A stretch of 35,356 nt of DNA from a virus: the IMG/VR virus record IMGVR_UViG_3300030103_002335, positions 1-35,356 of that record. One strand, 5' to 3'. The notes below the pieces were generated by a model. That model was given only the letters and a program-made list of their open reading frames with translations, made no database searches and was not told the origin of the DNA. Shown piece by piece: positions 1-7,984 of this stretch. Both the position numbers and the translations under genes were made by a program. Position 1 is the first letter of the stretch. Each line of letters opens with the position of its first letter.

Positions 1-543
1 TAATCTAGATTCTAGCTGCCCTTCGTCTTCGTCGGGTTCGAATGCCATAGATGCTCTAAAGTTAGCGAAAGAGTTTATATCTAAACCTTCTAGATAAAAT
101 ATGATAGGATTACCGTTTGAACCATCGCCTTCATGTCCTACGGATTGCGCCTCTTTCATTGCTAAAGGTCTGTTATCAAATAGTCCACTTGAATCTGTTG
201 CTAACTCAACGTCTACCCATTGATTAACGCTTGACAAGTCTATAACTGTCTCTGTCGCATCTCCATCAAAATAAAATGAAGAAAGCATACCGTAGTAACC
301 CTGTGTAAGCAATGTGGCTTGTGATATAACTGAGTTCAAAGGAGTGTTAACAAACTCTCCCGTTCTATCTGCTACAAGTACGTCTCCTTCGTTTGCAGTT
401 GGTAAACTAGCACCTCTATCCCCTACACTATCTGAATCGCTTCTAGAGTCTTCATTTCTAGTTACGCTTTTTGTACTCTCTAAGTCATCAAAAGGGTGCT
501 GACTATCGTCAGTAACCTTAGATACATTTCTAATAATCGGCAT
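1..543 (-). CDS. Putative virion (fibre/appendage) protein, left copy, C-terminus cut by window edge
   Basis: This is the second copy of the gene at 34549-35331. It starts at ATG 543 and stays open for 181 codons to the window edge, so its last ~79 residues are missing. It differs from the right copy at 27 of the 568 aligned bases, but only about four codons change (for example Ala to Ser and Val to Ile). Both copies have therefore been under purifying selection. It begins a few bases after the protease stop, so it sits in the same minus-strand late unit. The function is unknown. The acidic, Ser/Asp-rich N-terminus and beta-rich remainder suit a virion surface or fibre-associated protein, which is inference. 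Confidence 0.75.
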   Translation of the reverse strand, partial: MPIIRNVSKVTDDSQHPFDDLESTKSVTRNEDSRSDSDSVGDRGASLPTANEGDVLVADRTGEFVNTPLNSVISQATLLTQGYYGMLSSFYFDGDATETVIDLSSVNQWVDVELATDSSGLFDNRPLAMKEAQSVGHEGDGSNGNPIIFYLEGLDINSFANFRASMAFEPDEDEGQLESRL

Positions 544-568
544 ATCTTACTTTTTGTCTATTGATTCT
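1..568. repeat. Left copy of terminal direct repeat (568 bp, ~95% identical to 34789-35356)
   Basis: Position n here aligns without gaps to n+34788. I count 27 mismatches, none of them after position 490. The repeat covers the partial virion gene and the last codons of the protease. Because it joins the two window ends in a sensible gene order, it looks like the closure of a circular map of about 34,788 bp rather than an ordinary paralogue. Confidence 0.85.
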
Positions 569-1443
569 AATTTCTTAATAGCCCAATTGACACCGCTAGA
601 GCCTCCCCAACCTAGCCATGCAACACGACCCTTATCCTTCCAAGGTGTAGACTTATTTTCCGCACTTACTGTAGCGTTCTTTTCGTGACGTTTGAATGAA
701 GCCATTCTAGCAATAGTTGAACGAGAAATATTTTCTCCTTTCGCTAGTTGATTCGCTCTAGTCCAACCTACCCTAGTCATTCCTTTAACCTCATCTCCGT
801 ACTTGTCACGCCATTCTAGAACCTTCTTAGCATTGTTCTTTGCGCTTTCGGGGTAATCGTTGTAAGTCTTTAATTCGAGTATTTGTTTAAGTTCTTCAAT
901 TATCGCTTGTCTTTCTTTTTCTTCTGACATCTTAGCCTCTAACTTGTCTGCGAACATTCCCTCTATTGAAAAACCTTTAACCTCTCCATTAACGGCTTTA
1001 GCATATATTTCTGGAGTGACCTTCATAGAAACCATCCAAGTACCTTCGGGCAAATCCATTCCCATATCTTTAGACTTATCGTTGCTACCTTCGATAATCC
1101 AAGACTCTACAACGGTCATCCCCTTAAGTTCTTCTTTATGCTCTAGTGTAGCCTCTGATTGATTTCCCTTTATTAAAAAACCTTCACTTGCTTTACGCAC
1201 AGTTTCGGCAGAAAAGAATATCTCATAGTCATTACCCTCTTTATCTCTACGCAAGATTTTCTTGTTAGGGATTAGTGCAGGGCCGACGAGAACACCCCTT
1301 TTCTTATCCACTCCCTTAAGCAACGTTTGTTGTTTACTGAGTGTTACAAAAGTATCAATTATGGCGGGAGATTCTACAACCGAAATCGCTTGAATTCCGC
1401 TCATCTCGTCTTTTTCGTCTATGATTAATTCTACAACCTTCAT
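547..1443 (-). CDS. XkdF-like prohead serine protease (Peptidase_S78_2 type)
   Basis: Capsid maturation protease that would process scaffold and capsid precursors inside the prohead. The 298-aa protein opens with the family-like stretch GIQAISVVESPAI (16-28). The protease-like core (~50-165) has a candidate catalytic His102 in LEHKEE and Ser159 in GFSIEG, the H/S arrangement of HK97-type proteases. The last ~90 residues (RANQLAKGENIS, ARMASFKRH, then a WLGWGGSSG motif) form an extra conserved C-terminal domain of unknown role. It is the first gene of the second minus-strand unit, 36 bp downstream of the 24-bp element. Unusually, the capsid gene lies about 4.5 kb further on and the portal beyond that. 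Confidence 0.85.
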   Translation of the reverse strand: MKVVELIIDEKDEMSGIQAISVVESPAIIDTFVTLSKQQTLLKGVDKKRGVLVGPALIPNKKILRRDKEGNDYEIFFSAETVRKASEGFLIKGNQSEATLEHKEELKGMTVVESWIIEGSNDKSKDMGMDLPEGTWMVSMKVTPEIYAKAVNGEVKGFSIEGMFADKLEAKMSEEKERQAIIEELKQILELKTYNDYPESAKNNAKKVLEWRDKYGDEVKGMTRVGWTRANQLAKGENISRSTIARMASFKRHEKNATVSAENKSTPWKDKGRVAWLGWGGSSGVNWAIKKLESIDKK

Positions 1444-1479
1444 AAAATAATAACTTCAATAAGATTGATTTGTTTTGTT

Positions 1480-1503
1480 TGTAGGGAGTGTTTACACGAC
1501 CGA
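1480..1503 (-). promoter_or_regulatory. 24-bp late control element, copy A (faces protease/capsid unit)
   Basis: Read on the minus strand, this is TCGGTCGTGTAAACACTCCC followed by TACA. It is a perfect inverted copy of 21827-21850. Both copies have the same orientation towards a late unit and lie a short distance (36 bp here) before the first start codon. No TAnnTTTG box lies between element and gene, so it may itself be a promoter, for example for the phage sigma factor at 13232-13774, or an activator site. Confidence 0.6.
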
Positions 1504-1702
1504 TAGTTTTTCTTTGATTATATATTAGGATATTACGAAGTAATATACTAGTATATAAGTTTCTTTATATAACTATATATATTTAGAGTGGTTAATTGGT
1601 TGGTTAATTGGTTGGTGGGTACTACGCTACTTTTCAATACTGTACTACGTTGTAGTTGGTCGATTGGTTGGTTAAAACGTTGGTGGATAGAAAGCGTTAC
1701 GC
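1504..1702. repeat. Divergent control region A with iterons
   Basis: Noncoding AT-rich DNA between the late minus unit and the small plus operon. It contains a 17-bp palindrome ATATTAC-GAA-GTAATAT (1530-1546). The block AGAGTGGTTAATTGGTTGGT (1585-1604) is an exact inverted copy of 21724-21743, and a second TTAATTGGTTGG unit follows at once. A 24-bp block at 1666-1689 matches 21663-21686 inverted with one mismatch. Two TTGGTGGNTA 10-mers lie at 1612-1621 and 1680-1689. It could be an operator array or replication iterons. Confidence 0.6.
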
Positions 1703-1720
1703 CTAAGTGTAAATACTTAG
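1703..1720 (+). promoter_or_regulatory. Palindromic operator CTAAGT-N6-ACTTAG (P1)
   Basis: A perfect 6+6 bp palindrome with a 6-bp spacer, ending 34 bp before the -33 box of the promoter at 1755-1785. The same palindrome at nearly the same distance precedes the promoters at 23381, 15956, 17817 and 21519. It is centred roughly 78 bp upstream of the expected start of transcription, a position more typical of an activator than a repressor. Confidence 0.65.
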
Positions 1721-1754
1721 ATTTAAAATTAATTTAAAATTTTTTTAAAAAAAG

Positions 1755-1785
1755 TTTGGAGAACTAAATAAATGTCTTACCTTTG
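1755..1785 (+). promoter_or_regulatory. Bacteroidota-type promoter P1 for the 59-aa gene
   Basis: TTTG (1755-1758), 19 bp, TACCTTTG (1778-1785) fits the Bacteroidota housekeeping consensus TTTG / TAnnTTTG. It is followed by TATCAACAAAACGAAATAAT, a leader nearly identical to that of the second 59-aa gene at 23452. Confidence 0.8.
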
Positions 1786-1825
1786 TATCAACAAAACGAA
1801 ATAATAATACAAAAAACACAACACA

Positions 1826-2005
1826 ATGACAACTTTAACAATCAACGAACAAGTAAAAGAACTAAAAGAAGTAGCAACAGAAATGTTCAAGAACGGTAAG
1901 TCTACAGAGTATGTTATAGATGCTCTTAAAACTAGAGTCTTTAATAGTGGATTTAGTAAAGAGATTAACGTTGATGCTATACAATACCTAGCAAAACAAA
2001 AGTAA
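1826..2005 (+). CDS. Duplicated 59-aa small helical protein, copy 1
   Basis: A 59-aa product starting MTTLTINEQVKELKEVATEM and predicted to be alpha-helical throughout. It is first in a three-gene plus-strand operon that interrupts the late minus-strand genes. It is 90% identical (53 of 59 residues) to the product of 23452-23631, and leader, promoter and downstream GAAA-loop hairpin are duplicated too. I do not recognise a family. Because both copies sit under promoters with the palindromic operator, one possibility is that the protein is a regulator of that network; this is inference only. There is no Shine-Dalgarno; the start follows ACACAACACA. Confidence 0.8.
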   Translation: MTTLTINEQVKELKEVATEMFKNGKSTEYVIDALKTRVFNSGFSKEINVDAIQYLAKQK

Positions 2006-2012
2006 AACTAAC

Positions 2013-2030
2013 GGGGGCGAAAGCCTCCTT
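2013..2030 (+). terminator. GAAA-tetraloop hairpin after 59-aa gene copy 1
   Basis: GGGGGC-GAAA-GCCTCC then TT. The same hairpin at 23639-23654 is GGGGAC-GAAA-GTCCCC, so the stem is kept despite base changes. The U-tract is short, so it may act as a leaky terminator, attenuator or mRNA stabiliser rather than a full stop. Confidence 0.55.
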
Positions 2031-2045
2031 TAAAAACACAACACA

Positions 2046-2186
2046 ATGAAAAAAATTGAAAGAATTTACAAAAACAAAACCTATATATTAACATTAAGAG
2101 AAGGGTGCTTAGTTAGTGCTATTGACAGTAATGGTTATAAAGTTACTAATTCAATCATTTACCACGCTTTAACTTTTTTAGTTTAA
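2046..2186 (+). CDS. Small hypothetical protein (46 aa)
   Basis: A short open frame starting at ATG 2046 after an ACACAACACA leader like that of the upstream gene, ending TAA at 2186. The product begins MKKIERIYKNKTYILTLREG and has no recognisable domain. It lies between the 59-aa gene and the coiled-coil gene, about 40 bp after the first and 20 bp before the second, which supports co-transcription. The function is unknown. The basic N-terminal half and hydrophobic C-terminus would allow a small membrane-associated or nucleic-acid-binding protein. Confidence 0.6.
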   Translation: MKKIERIYKNKTYILTLREGCLVSAIDSNGYKVTNSIIYHALTFLV

Positions 2187-2206
2187 TAAATAAATAATAC
2201 AAGACA

Positions 2207-2389
2207 ATGAAAAACAAAACAGAAGAACAAAAACAAGCACTTATATTAGTAAATAAAGCATTAAAAGATAAGAGAAAATTACTTAGGGCAGAGATTCTTA
2301 AGTTAAACGATGAGATAACCAAGAATAACGCAATGATAAATAGACTAGATGTTGATTCTTTTATTGTGCAAAGAGAAGAACGTATTTAA
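2207..2389 (+). CDS. Small coiled-coil hypothetical protein (60 aa)
   Basis: The last gene of the plus-strand mini-operon. The Lys/Glu-rich helix (about residues 5-50; LVNKALKDKRKLLRAEILKL shows a heptad-like Leu/Ile pattern) suggests a coiled coil. A strong terminator follows at 2487-2514. No family is recognised. Its position with the 59-aa gene under the palindrome-associated promoter suggests early or regulated expression, separate from the surrounding structural genes. Confidence 0.65.
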   Translation: MKNKTEEQKQALILVNKALKDKRKLLRAEILKLNDEITKNNAMINRLDVDSFIVQREERI

Positions 2390-2486
2390 GATATACAAAT
2401 GTAAGGGTAGCGTACTTACACCAAAGCAATAGTGAGTCCCAAAGATAAGGCAGTGTGGAGGAAGCCAAGCAGTTAAATCTGTGTTA
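2390..2486. other. Intergenic spacer with possible structured RNA
   Basis: About 100 bp between the coiled-coil gene and its terminator, with no open frame. It includes GTAAG-N9-CTTAC (2401-2419), an inverted repeat able to form a hairpin. It could be the 3' UTR of the mini-operon or a small RNA processed from it. Confidence 0.3.
2396..2425 (-). promoter_or_regulatory. Possible minus-strand promoter antisense to the mini-operon
   Basis: On the minus strand, TTTG (2425-2422), 18 bp, TACATTTG (2403-2396), then TATATC. It fits the promoter consensus but lacks the upstream palindrome. It would transcribe antisense to 2207-2389, possibly on towards the protease. It may be chance in AT-rich DNA. 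Confidence 0.3.
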
Positions 2487-2514
2487 GGAGGGTTTAATAG
2501 ACCCTCCTTTTTTT
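2487..2514 (+). terminator. Rho-independent terminator of the plus-strand mini-operon
   Basis: GGAGGGT-N7-ACCCTCC (2487-2507), a perfect 7-bp stem, followed by seven T (2508-2514). It lies just before the stop codon of the convergent tape-measure gene. Confidence 0.9.
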
Positions 2515-2516
2515 AT

Positions 2517-5339
2517 TTACAAGGTTGCGTTCATTTCTCTATTCCTATCTAACGCTTGTTGGCTAGTAACCTCACTACTTACTACAAACGCCCTCATTGG
2601 CTCGTTTTGTAGTTGTGCAATCTGATTTATTCCACTATTACCTACTACGTTAAAGTTAGGTGCTTGAGAACCTCCACCACTAGAAACTGTAGGTGCACCT
2701 GATGCACCACCTTCGCCACCGTCAAACTTAGCACTAGCAATCTTTACAAGTGAAGCCGCACCTGTTGTAGCAACTATACCCGCCTTAACAAAGTTCATAC
2801 CTGTTAACGCGTCTTGAGGCACTGCAAGTTGTTGCATAATACCCGAGGCGGTAGAAGCAATAGTCTGACCTATTTGCAACGCTTTGTTAACCTTAAATTG
2901 TCTCTTTGCACTTGCTTCATCTTCTGCCTCAAATGCAGAAACCAAGTCGGCTAATGCTCCGAAACCATCTGAAGCCATTGCTACCTTTTGTTGTTGTAAC
3001 TTTTTAGCGTTATCTATCTCTTTTGCAGTCTTTTTGTCATCTATGGCTATAAGGTCTTTTGCTAGTTGGTCGGCTAGTTGTTTTTCTAGTTCCGCGTTAC
3101 CTTCCGCTATAGCAAACTTATCATTATAAGACAACTGTAGTTCTTCCTTCTCTTTTTCTGCATTGTCCTTAATTAGAGAGATTCTTAACTTGTTTTGTTC
3201 GTCTTCTTTTTGTATTCTTTTCTCGTTTAGTTTAACGCCTTCATTGTAAGCCGTCTCTGCTTCTTTTATAAGTATTTTTAAACGCTTGTTAGAGGTTTCT
3301 TCTGTAAACTCAACACTAAATTCATTCGCTTTCTTTTCAAGTGCTAGACGTGCATCTATTTGGTCTTGAGTTAGTTTCTTTTCTTTGCTCTTTTCTACTC
3401 CTAATTCTTGTAATGCTTTTAGTTCTGCTTGTAATGCTTTTAAGGTTTTGTTTCTACTTGCTAACTCTCCTTTTGTACTTGCACTACTTACCGCTTCTTG
3501 TGCTAGTTTTACTTCTTCCTTTTTAAGTTCTATTAGACCTTTTAACTCCTTCGCTTCCTTAGACTGTAAGTCTGTAGACTCTTTAGTCTTTTTATTGCTT
3601 TTGTCAGTGTTCAATCCGAACTCCTCAAGTAGTCCGTTCTTTTCGTCTAGTAAGGAATTTGTTATACCTTGTTGTTCGTTGTTTTCTGCATCTGCGCTTT
3701 GTAGGTCTTTTAACTTTCTAGTCAGTAAGTCTATACTGTTTCTAACGTCCTTTTGACTACTAAGAGTTTTCTTACCTTGTGCGAATCTCTCTGCGTTTAT
3801 CTTTTGCTCCTTCTCTAACTCTCTTATAAGTTCTTGAGTCTGCTCTATCTGAGTACCGTTACTTTTAGCGAATCTTCTACCTTGTTTTATAAACTTTTCT
3901 CTTACGTCTAGTTGTGCTTGACTCGCCTCTTTTGTTTTCTCTATTAACTCTAGTCTAGCATCTGCAGACTCTTCTGCTTGTTCTAGAATCTCTTCTTCTT
4001 TCCTTTGTACTATTATCTTATTAATCAAAGACTCGCTAACCTTATCAATGGCTTTTGATAGTTCTTCATTACTTGCGGTTTCTGCGTCTATGTTACCTAG
4101 AAAGTCGGGGTACTTTTCTTGTAGGTCTCCGATAATTTCATTTCTACGTTCTTGTGTAGTATTTGTATTCCTTAACTCAGATTCTAATAAGAATAATTCT
4201 GCCCTCTCTTCCTCTAAAGATTCACTTATAAGTTTAGTAGGTGTAAGGAAGTTTAAGAGTGCAGTAGTGGCTTGAACTATACCTCTAAGCAATCCGTTAA
4301 ACATACCTTCCCCATCTTCAATAGATAGTAAGAAACCTTCCCATGCAGAACCTAACTTTGTAGTATCTCCCGCCAAGTTGTCTAGTCTTGTTTCTGCTAG
4401 TTTCTTAGCACTACCCTCTGCGCCATTTAAGGACTCTGTGAGCGCGTCAATTCTTGGCCCATTATTAGCAAGTGTAAGCAATGATTTTGCACCTACGACA
4501 CCAACTAACTCAACCGCAGTATTAAGTTGGTTAGAACTATTCTTTACCTTGTCTAGTGCTTCGTTTAATGGTATACCCGCTTTTGTTAATTGTATGAATG
4601 ACTTACTTAGACCCGTACCCGCAATAGACCCTTTTAGTCCGTTATCTGCCAAGACACCTAACAGCGCGGTAGTTTCTTCAATACTAACACCTAACGCTCT
4701 AGCGGTCGGTGCGGCTAATTTTAATGATTCTTGTAGACCCGCAAAGTCTAAGGCAGACGTGGCCGAACTCTTAGCCATTACGTCAACAACCCTAGAAGTC
4801 TCTGAGGCATCTAGACCAAATGCTCTAAGTGTAGAACCCGCTAACATTGCCGCCTCTCCTAGACCTACGTCTAATGAACTTGCAAGGTTTAGAGTCGCCT
4901 CTGTAGACTTGGTTATCTCCTCTGTTGTAAAACCTAACTTCGCTAACTCGGTTTGTAGTTGTACAACTTCTTGTGCAGTAAACTGAGTAGATGCACCCAA
5001 TGCTTTCGCTTGGTCGGATAGTTTACCCATGTCGCTAGCAGATGCGCCAAGTATTGCTTGTAGTCCACTTAACTCTTTACTAAAACCACTAAATGTACTA
5101 ACTAAAGACGTGAATACACCCGTAATGGCCTTAAACCCACCAACAACGGCACCAACTGCAAATCCTGTTAATAGGTTTTGCATATTAAACAATCCTTTAA
5201 CCGCGCCACCTACGGAAGACTTCAAGTTATTGGATTCTTTAGAAGTTTGTTTCAACTTCTTGTTCATTCCTTCTGCATCCTTACCCGTCTGCTTAAAGTT
5301 ATTGTCTACTTTTATCTTTATAGTCTTGTTCTCTGCCAT
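2517..5339 (-). CDS. Tail tape measure protein (TP901 type)
   Basis: Sets tail length and sits inside the tail tube until DNA ejection. The 940-aa product has a TP901-type core at about 80-300 (LQAILGASASDMGKLSDQAK and the pattern FTAQEVVQLQTELAKLGFTT). A hydrophobic stretch lies at ~50-75, long Lys/Glu-rich coiled coils at ~360-780, and a Gly/Ser-rich tail near 880-905. At about 1.5 angstrom per residue it implies a tail of roughly 140 nm, which suits a siphovirus; no sheath gene is seen. It is the last gene of its unit, and its ATG overlaps the stop of the 48-aa gene (TAATG). It comes after, not before, the large tail-tip-like proteins. Confidence 0.95.
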   Translation of the reverse strand: MAENKTIKIKVDNNFKQTGKDAEGMNKKLKQTSKESNNLKSSVGGAVKGLFNMQNLLTGFAVGAVVGGFKAITGVFTSLVSTFSGFSKELSGLQAILGASASDMGKLSDQAKALGASTQFTAQEVVQLQTELAKLGFTTEEITKSTEATLNLASSLDVGLGEAAMLAGSTLRAFGLDASETSRVVDVMAKSSATSALDFAGLQESLKLAAPTARALGVSIEETTALLGVLADNGLKGSIAGTGLSKSFIQLTKAGIPLNEALDKVKNSSNQLNTAVELVGVVGAKSLLTLANNGPRIDALTESLNGAEGSAKKLAETRLDNLAGDTTKLGSAWEGFLLSIEDGEGMFNGLLRGIVQATTALLNFLTPTKLISESLEEERAELFLLESELRNTNTTQERRNEIIGDLQEKYPDFLGNIDAETASNEELSKAIDKVSESLINKIIVQRKEEEILEQAEESADARLELIEKTKEASQAQLDVREKFIKQGRRFAKSNGTQIEQTQELIRELEKEQKINAERFAQGKKTLSSQKDVRNSIDLLTRKLKDLQSADAENNEQQGITNSLLDEKNGLLEEFGLNTDKSNKKTKESTDLQSKEAKELKGLIELKKEEVKLAQEAVSSASTKGELASRNKTLKALQAELKALQELGVEKSKEKKLTQDQIDARLALEKKANEFSVEFTEETSNKRLKILIKEAETAYNEGVKLNEKRIQKEDEQNKLRISLIKDNAEKEKEELQLSYNDKFAIAEGNAELEKQLADQLAKDLIAIDDKKTAKEIDNAKKLQQQKVAMASDGFGALADLVSAFEAEDEASAKRQFKVNKALQIGQTIASTASGIMQQLAVPQDALTGMNFVKAGIVATTGAASLVKIASAKFDGGEGGASGAPTVSSGGGSQAPNFNVVGNSGINQIAQLQNEPMRAFVVSSEVTSQQALDRNREMNATL

Positions 5340-5485
5340 TACTTATTTTTTAACTGTCTCTTTATTTGCTCTCTAACGCCTTTAAAGTTCTTCGGTAAGG
5401 TATTTATACCTTTTGCTATCTGAACCTCCTTAGAAGCGTTAAAAAAGGGGTCTATGCTCAATATTTCTATTATGTTCTTAATCAT
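5339..5485 (-). CDS. Small basic hypothetical protein upstream of tape measure (48 aa)
   Basis: The open frame runs from ATG 5485 to TAA 5339; the product begins MIKNIIEILSIDPFFNASKE and ends in a basic helix. It is coupled to the tape measure by a TAATG overlap and starts 3 bp after the stop of the 831-aa tail gene, so it fills an otherwise empty slot in a tightly packed operon. This position is where tail chaperones or small tail components often lie, but I recognise no family. Confidence 0.7.
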   Translation of the reverse strand: MIKNIIEILSIDPFFNASKEVQIAKGINTLPKNFKGVREQIKRQLKNK

Positions 5486-5488
5486 TGT

Positions 5489-7984
5489 TTAAGGTTGTTG
5501 TATAATTGCTTGTTGGCTACTTGCTTGTGAACCATCTGCAAAAGTGTACGTTATTGTCAGTAAGTAAGGCACTATTGAACCACTACCATCACCTTCTTCT
5601 TGTAGTACATCATCTCCACTTCCGTCTTCTAGTGCTAAGTTAAATAATCCGTCCTCTGTAAGTATTAAACCTGTGGCCGTATCATTAGCGGGTATGCAAA
5701 CTGTTATACTTTGTTCTTCTGTAATGGTTGACGGCGTAATACTACTCACTCCACTACCCGTAATGGTTGCACTAACTGCGTTCCTAGGGAATAGAACCCT
5801 AACGTCTAAACATTGTGCGTTTAAATCGGGCAACAATGGCTCTAATGTACCACCACCACCACCAACATCTTCAGAAATAACCGCCCTAAAGTCGTGTAAA
5901 AGGTCTAGATTTACCTCACCTGTGGTAATATTACTACTCATAGAGTTAATCAAATACCTCTTATTTCGTATTATTAACCTGTCATTTAGTTGTAATGTTG
6001 ATAAAATGCTAGTAGGAAGTACTGTTTTAACCTTTACATTACGGTTTTTTAGGTTATATAAGTTACTTAAGTAGGGAAAATAGTAGTTAGAGAACAGGTT
6101 ATCTTGCGAAGGCTGTCCCAATAACGTACTATAATCTGCGGAAAAGTTAAGACTTCTAGGCGTTCCGTTATGCTTTACGTCTTGACCGAAGGGTACATAA
6201 CTAGTTAACTCGTTTGTAGTACCTAAATCTCCGTCATTTAGTCTAAAATCTGCATCTAAACTCTCGTACATGTACAAAATAGTAGGTTCGGGTATGTATG
6301 AAGATAGGTTAGCATCTATATTAAACCCTACTTGTAGGTTTGTGTCTGTAAACTTATTGAACATTAAGTTCTCAAAGGGTAGTTCTATCTTAAACTCTCC
6401 ACCGTCATATTCAAATGAACTCGTAGTATTACCAAAAGAACGCTTAAACAACTTTGTAAACCTATCATTTGTTATTGACTTGCTTTCTTTGTAGTTAAAC
6501 GCAATATTCTTGTATAGTGGCACTTTATTTATCTCTATATCAGATATGTCAACGTGCTCAGTTATATCTACAATAGCACCCTTTGCATACCAATCGTCTA
6601 GAGGTTCTATTTGGTATACGTCAACCTCTTTAGTACCTGTCACTACACCTAAGTCATTTACAACGTCTACAGTCTCCTTACCTAGTCCGTAACAAGTTAG
6701 ATTGAACATATTAAGAACGCCTTTAAACATGTCAGATGCCTTCATCTTAGGTATGTACTGAGTAACGTCTAGTTCTTGTGCTAAAGTTATGGTCTGACTC
6801 GCTCTAAACTTGTTTGTAAAACTTGTAGCGGTAGGTTGGCCACCACTAAAGTCTGCTACGTTAACAAATTGAGTGTAAACCGCCTCCATGTCTAGAGATA
6901 TATCTGCGGTTGCCCTAACTCTGAACGTAAAAACAGAGTTTAACGATTCGTTATTAAAACTATATGCAGTACCAGTAGTTACAGAGTTACTAGTATCTCC
7001 AATACCCTCAATGGTTCTAGTTACTACACCGTTCTCTAGAACGTCAATGTAATATGTTTCGTTAAGGTCAGACACATTAGTCACTTTTACAGTAACGTCA
7101 TGACCTCCAAAGTACTGAATACCATTACCCGAAGGCAAGTTAGGGAATAAACTATTTATAGGTGTGTGAAATAACTTAACCTTATTCTCTAGTTCTAGGT
7201 ATGTACCCGCCTGTAAATTAGTGTTATAATTACCACTATCTGCAGACCTATTCGCTACGTCAAAGTTAACGTTCTTTGTAATGAACTGAAAGTCTTGAGC
7301 GTTCTTACAGTACAGATATGCTTTCTTAAATCTATCGTCATCTAGGAAAGTGCCGTTAAACTGTAGGTCGTATCTTGACTCTATAGCATCGAATATAGTA
7401 CTAACACTAACTGCGGGAAATAACTCGTCTGTCAAAATGGCATTAGTTCCTGTCAGAGATATATCTGTACTAGAACCGTCTGCATAAGATAGAACTCTAT
7501 TGGTAATCAATGGGAACTTAACCGCACCAAATGTATCGTCTTGAACCTCCGCTAGTACGTTGTTAGGCGTGTAAGAGAAAGAACTGTTAGACAATTCTTC
7601 TAGGTCACTAAGTAACTCATCTCCCATCTTGTCTTTAATGGCTAGAGTCTCTCCGTAAAATGTAACACCGTAACTCTCTGCTTTACCATTCTTAATACTT
7701 GCTTTCTCTATACTTATCTTGCCTTTTCTAAATGGCACTAGGTCAATCTCTATAGATGCACTTCGTCTAATGTTATGGTCTAAAGAACCGTCTATATCTG
7801 ACTCATAGAAATGCTCAAAGATTCTGTTGTTATTATTTGAAGCGGGTATATTAAAGGTGTGAGTGTAATCAGTCATTACCTTAGATATATCGTTGATATT
7901 CTGTTGACTAGAATTAACAGTTATGTTCTCATCTTGGAACAACTCTAATCGCATTCCCTCTACATATACTTGAACGCTTCTCAT
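5489..7984 (-). CDS. Large tail protein, probably tail-tip/baseplate (831 aa)
   Basis: The N-terminus (MRSVQVYVEGMRLELFQDEN, then an ISKVMTDYTHTFNIPASNNN motif) resembles a tail protein common in Bacteroidota siphophages. The central part is beta-rich. After a run of five glycines near 705, the C-terminal ~125 residues look like a separate Ig-like or carbohydrate-binding module (VRVLFPRNAVSATITGSGVS, ending LTITYTFADGSQASSQQ). A distal-tail or tail-tip role is likely from its neighbours, and the C-terminal module may contact the host surface. It overlaps its upstream neighbour by one base (TAATG). Confidence 0.7.
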   Translation of the reverse strand: MRSVQVYVEGMRLELFQDENITVNSSQQNINDISKVMTDYTHTFNIPASNNNNRIFEHFYESDIDGSLDHNIRRSASIEIDLVPFRKGKISIEKASIKNGKAESYGVTFYGETLAIKDKMGDELLSDLEELSNSSFSYTPNNVLAEVQDDTFGAVKFPLITNRVLSYADGSSTDISLTGTNAILTDELFPAVSVSTIFDAIESRYDLQFNGTFLDDDRFKKAYLYCKNAQDFQFITKNVNFDVANRSADSGNYNTNLQAGTYLELENKVKLFHTPINSLFPNLPSGNGIQYFGGHDVTVKVTNVSDLNETYYIDVLENGVVTRTIEGIGDTSNSVTTGTAYSFNNESLNSVFTFRVRATADISLDMEAVYTQFVNVADFSGGQPTATSFTNKFRASQTITLAQELDVTQYIPKMKASDMFKGVLNMFNLTCYGLGKETVDVVNDLGVVTGTKEVDVYQIEPLDDWYAKGAIVDITEHVDISDIEINKVPLYKNIAFNYKESKSITNDRFTKLFKRSFGNTTSSFEYDGGEFKIELPFENLMFNKFTDTNLQVGFNIDANLSSYIPEPTILYMYESLDADFRLNDGDLGTTNELTSYVPFGQDVKHNGTPRSLNFSADYSTLLGQPSQDNLFSNYYFPYLSNLYNLKNRNVKVKTVLPTSILSTLQLNDRLIIRNKRYLINSMSSNITTGEVNLDLLHDFRAVISEDVGGGGGTLEPLLPDLNAQCLDVRVLFPRNAVSATITGSGVSSITPSTITEEQSITVCIPANDTATGLILTEDGLFNLALEDGSGDDVLQEEGDGSGSIVPYLLTITYTFADGSQASSQQAIIQQP

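Noticed and set aside
314-502. Plus-strand 62-aa frame, with near-copy at 35093-35290
   Set aside because: It occurs in both repeat copies only because the real minus-strand gene is repeated; differences between copies are silent in the minus frame, not here.
3385-3756. Plus-strand 123-aa open frame
   Set aside because: Antisense shadow of the Lys/Glu-rich coiled coil of the tape measure; the composition is a mirror of that bias.
4378-4986. Plus-strand 202-aa open frame
   Set aside because: It is antisense to the well-supported tape measure core, has a low-complexity Ser/Ala-rich product and no promoter or leader.
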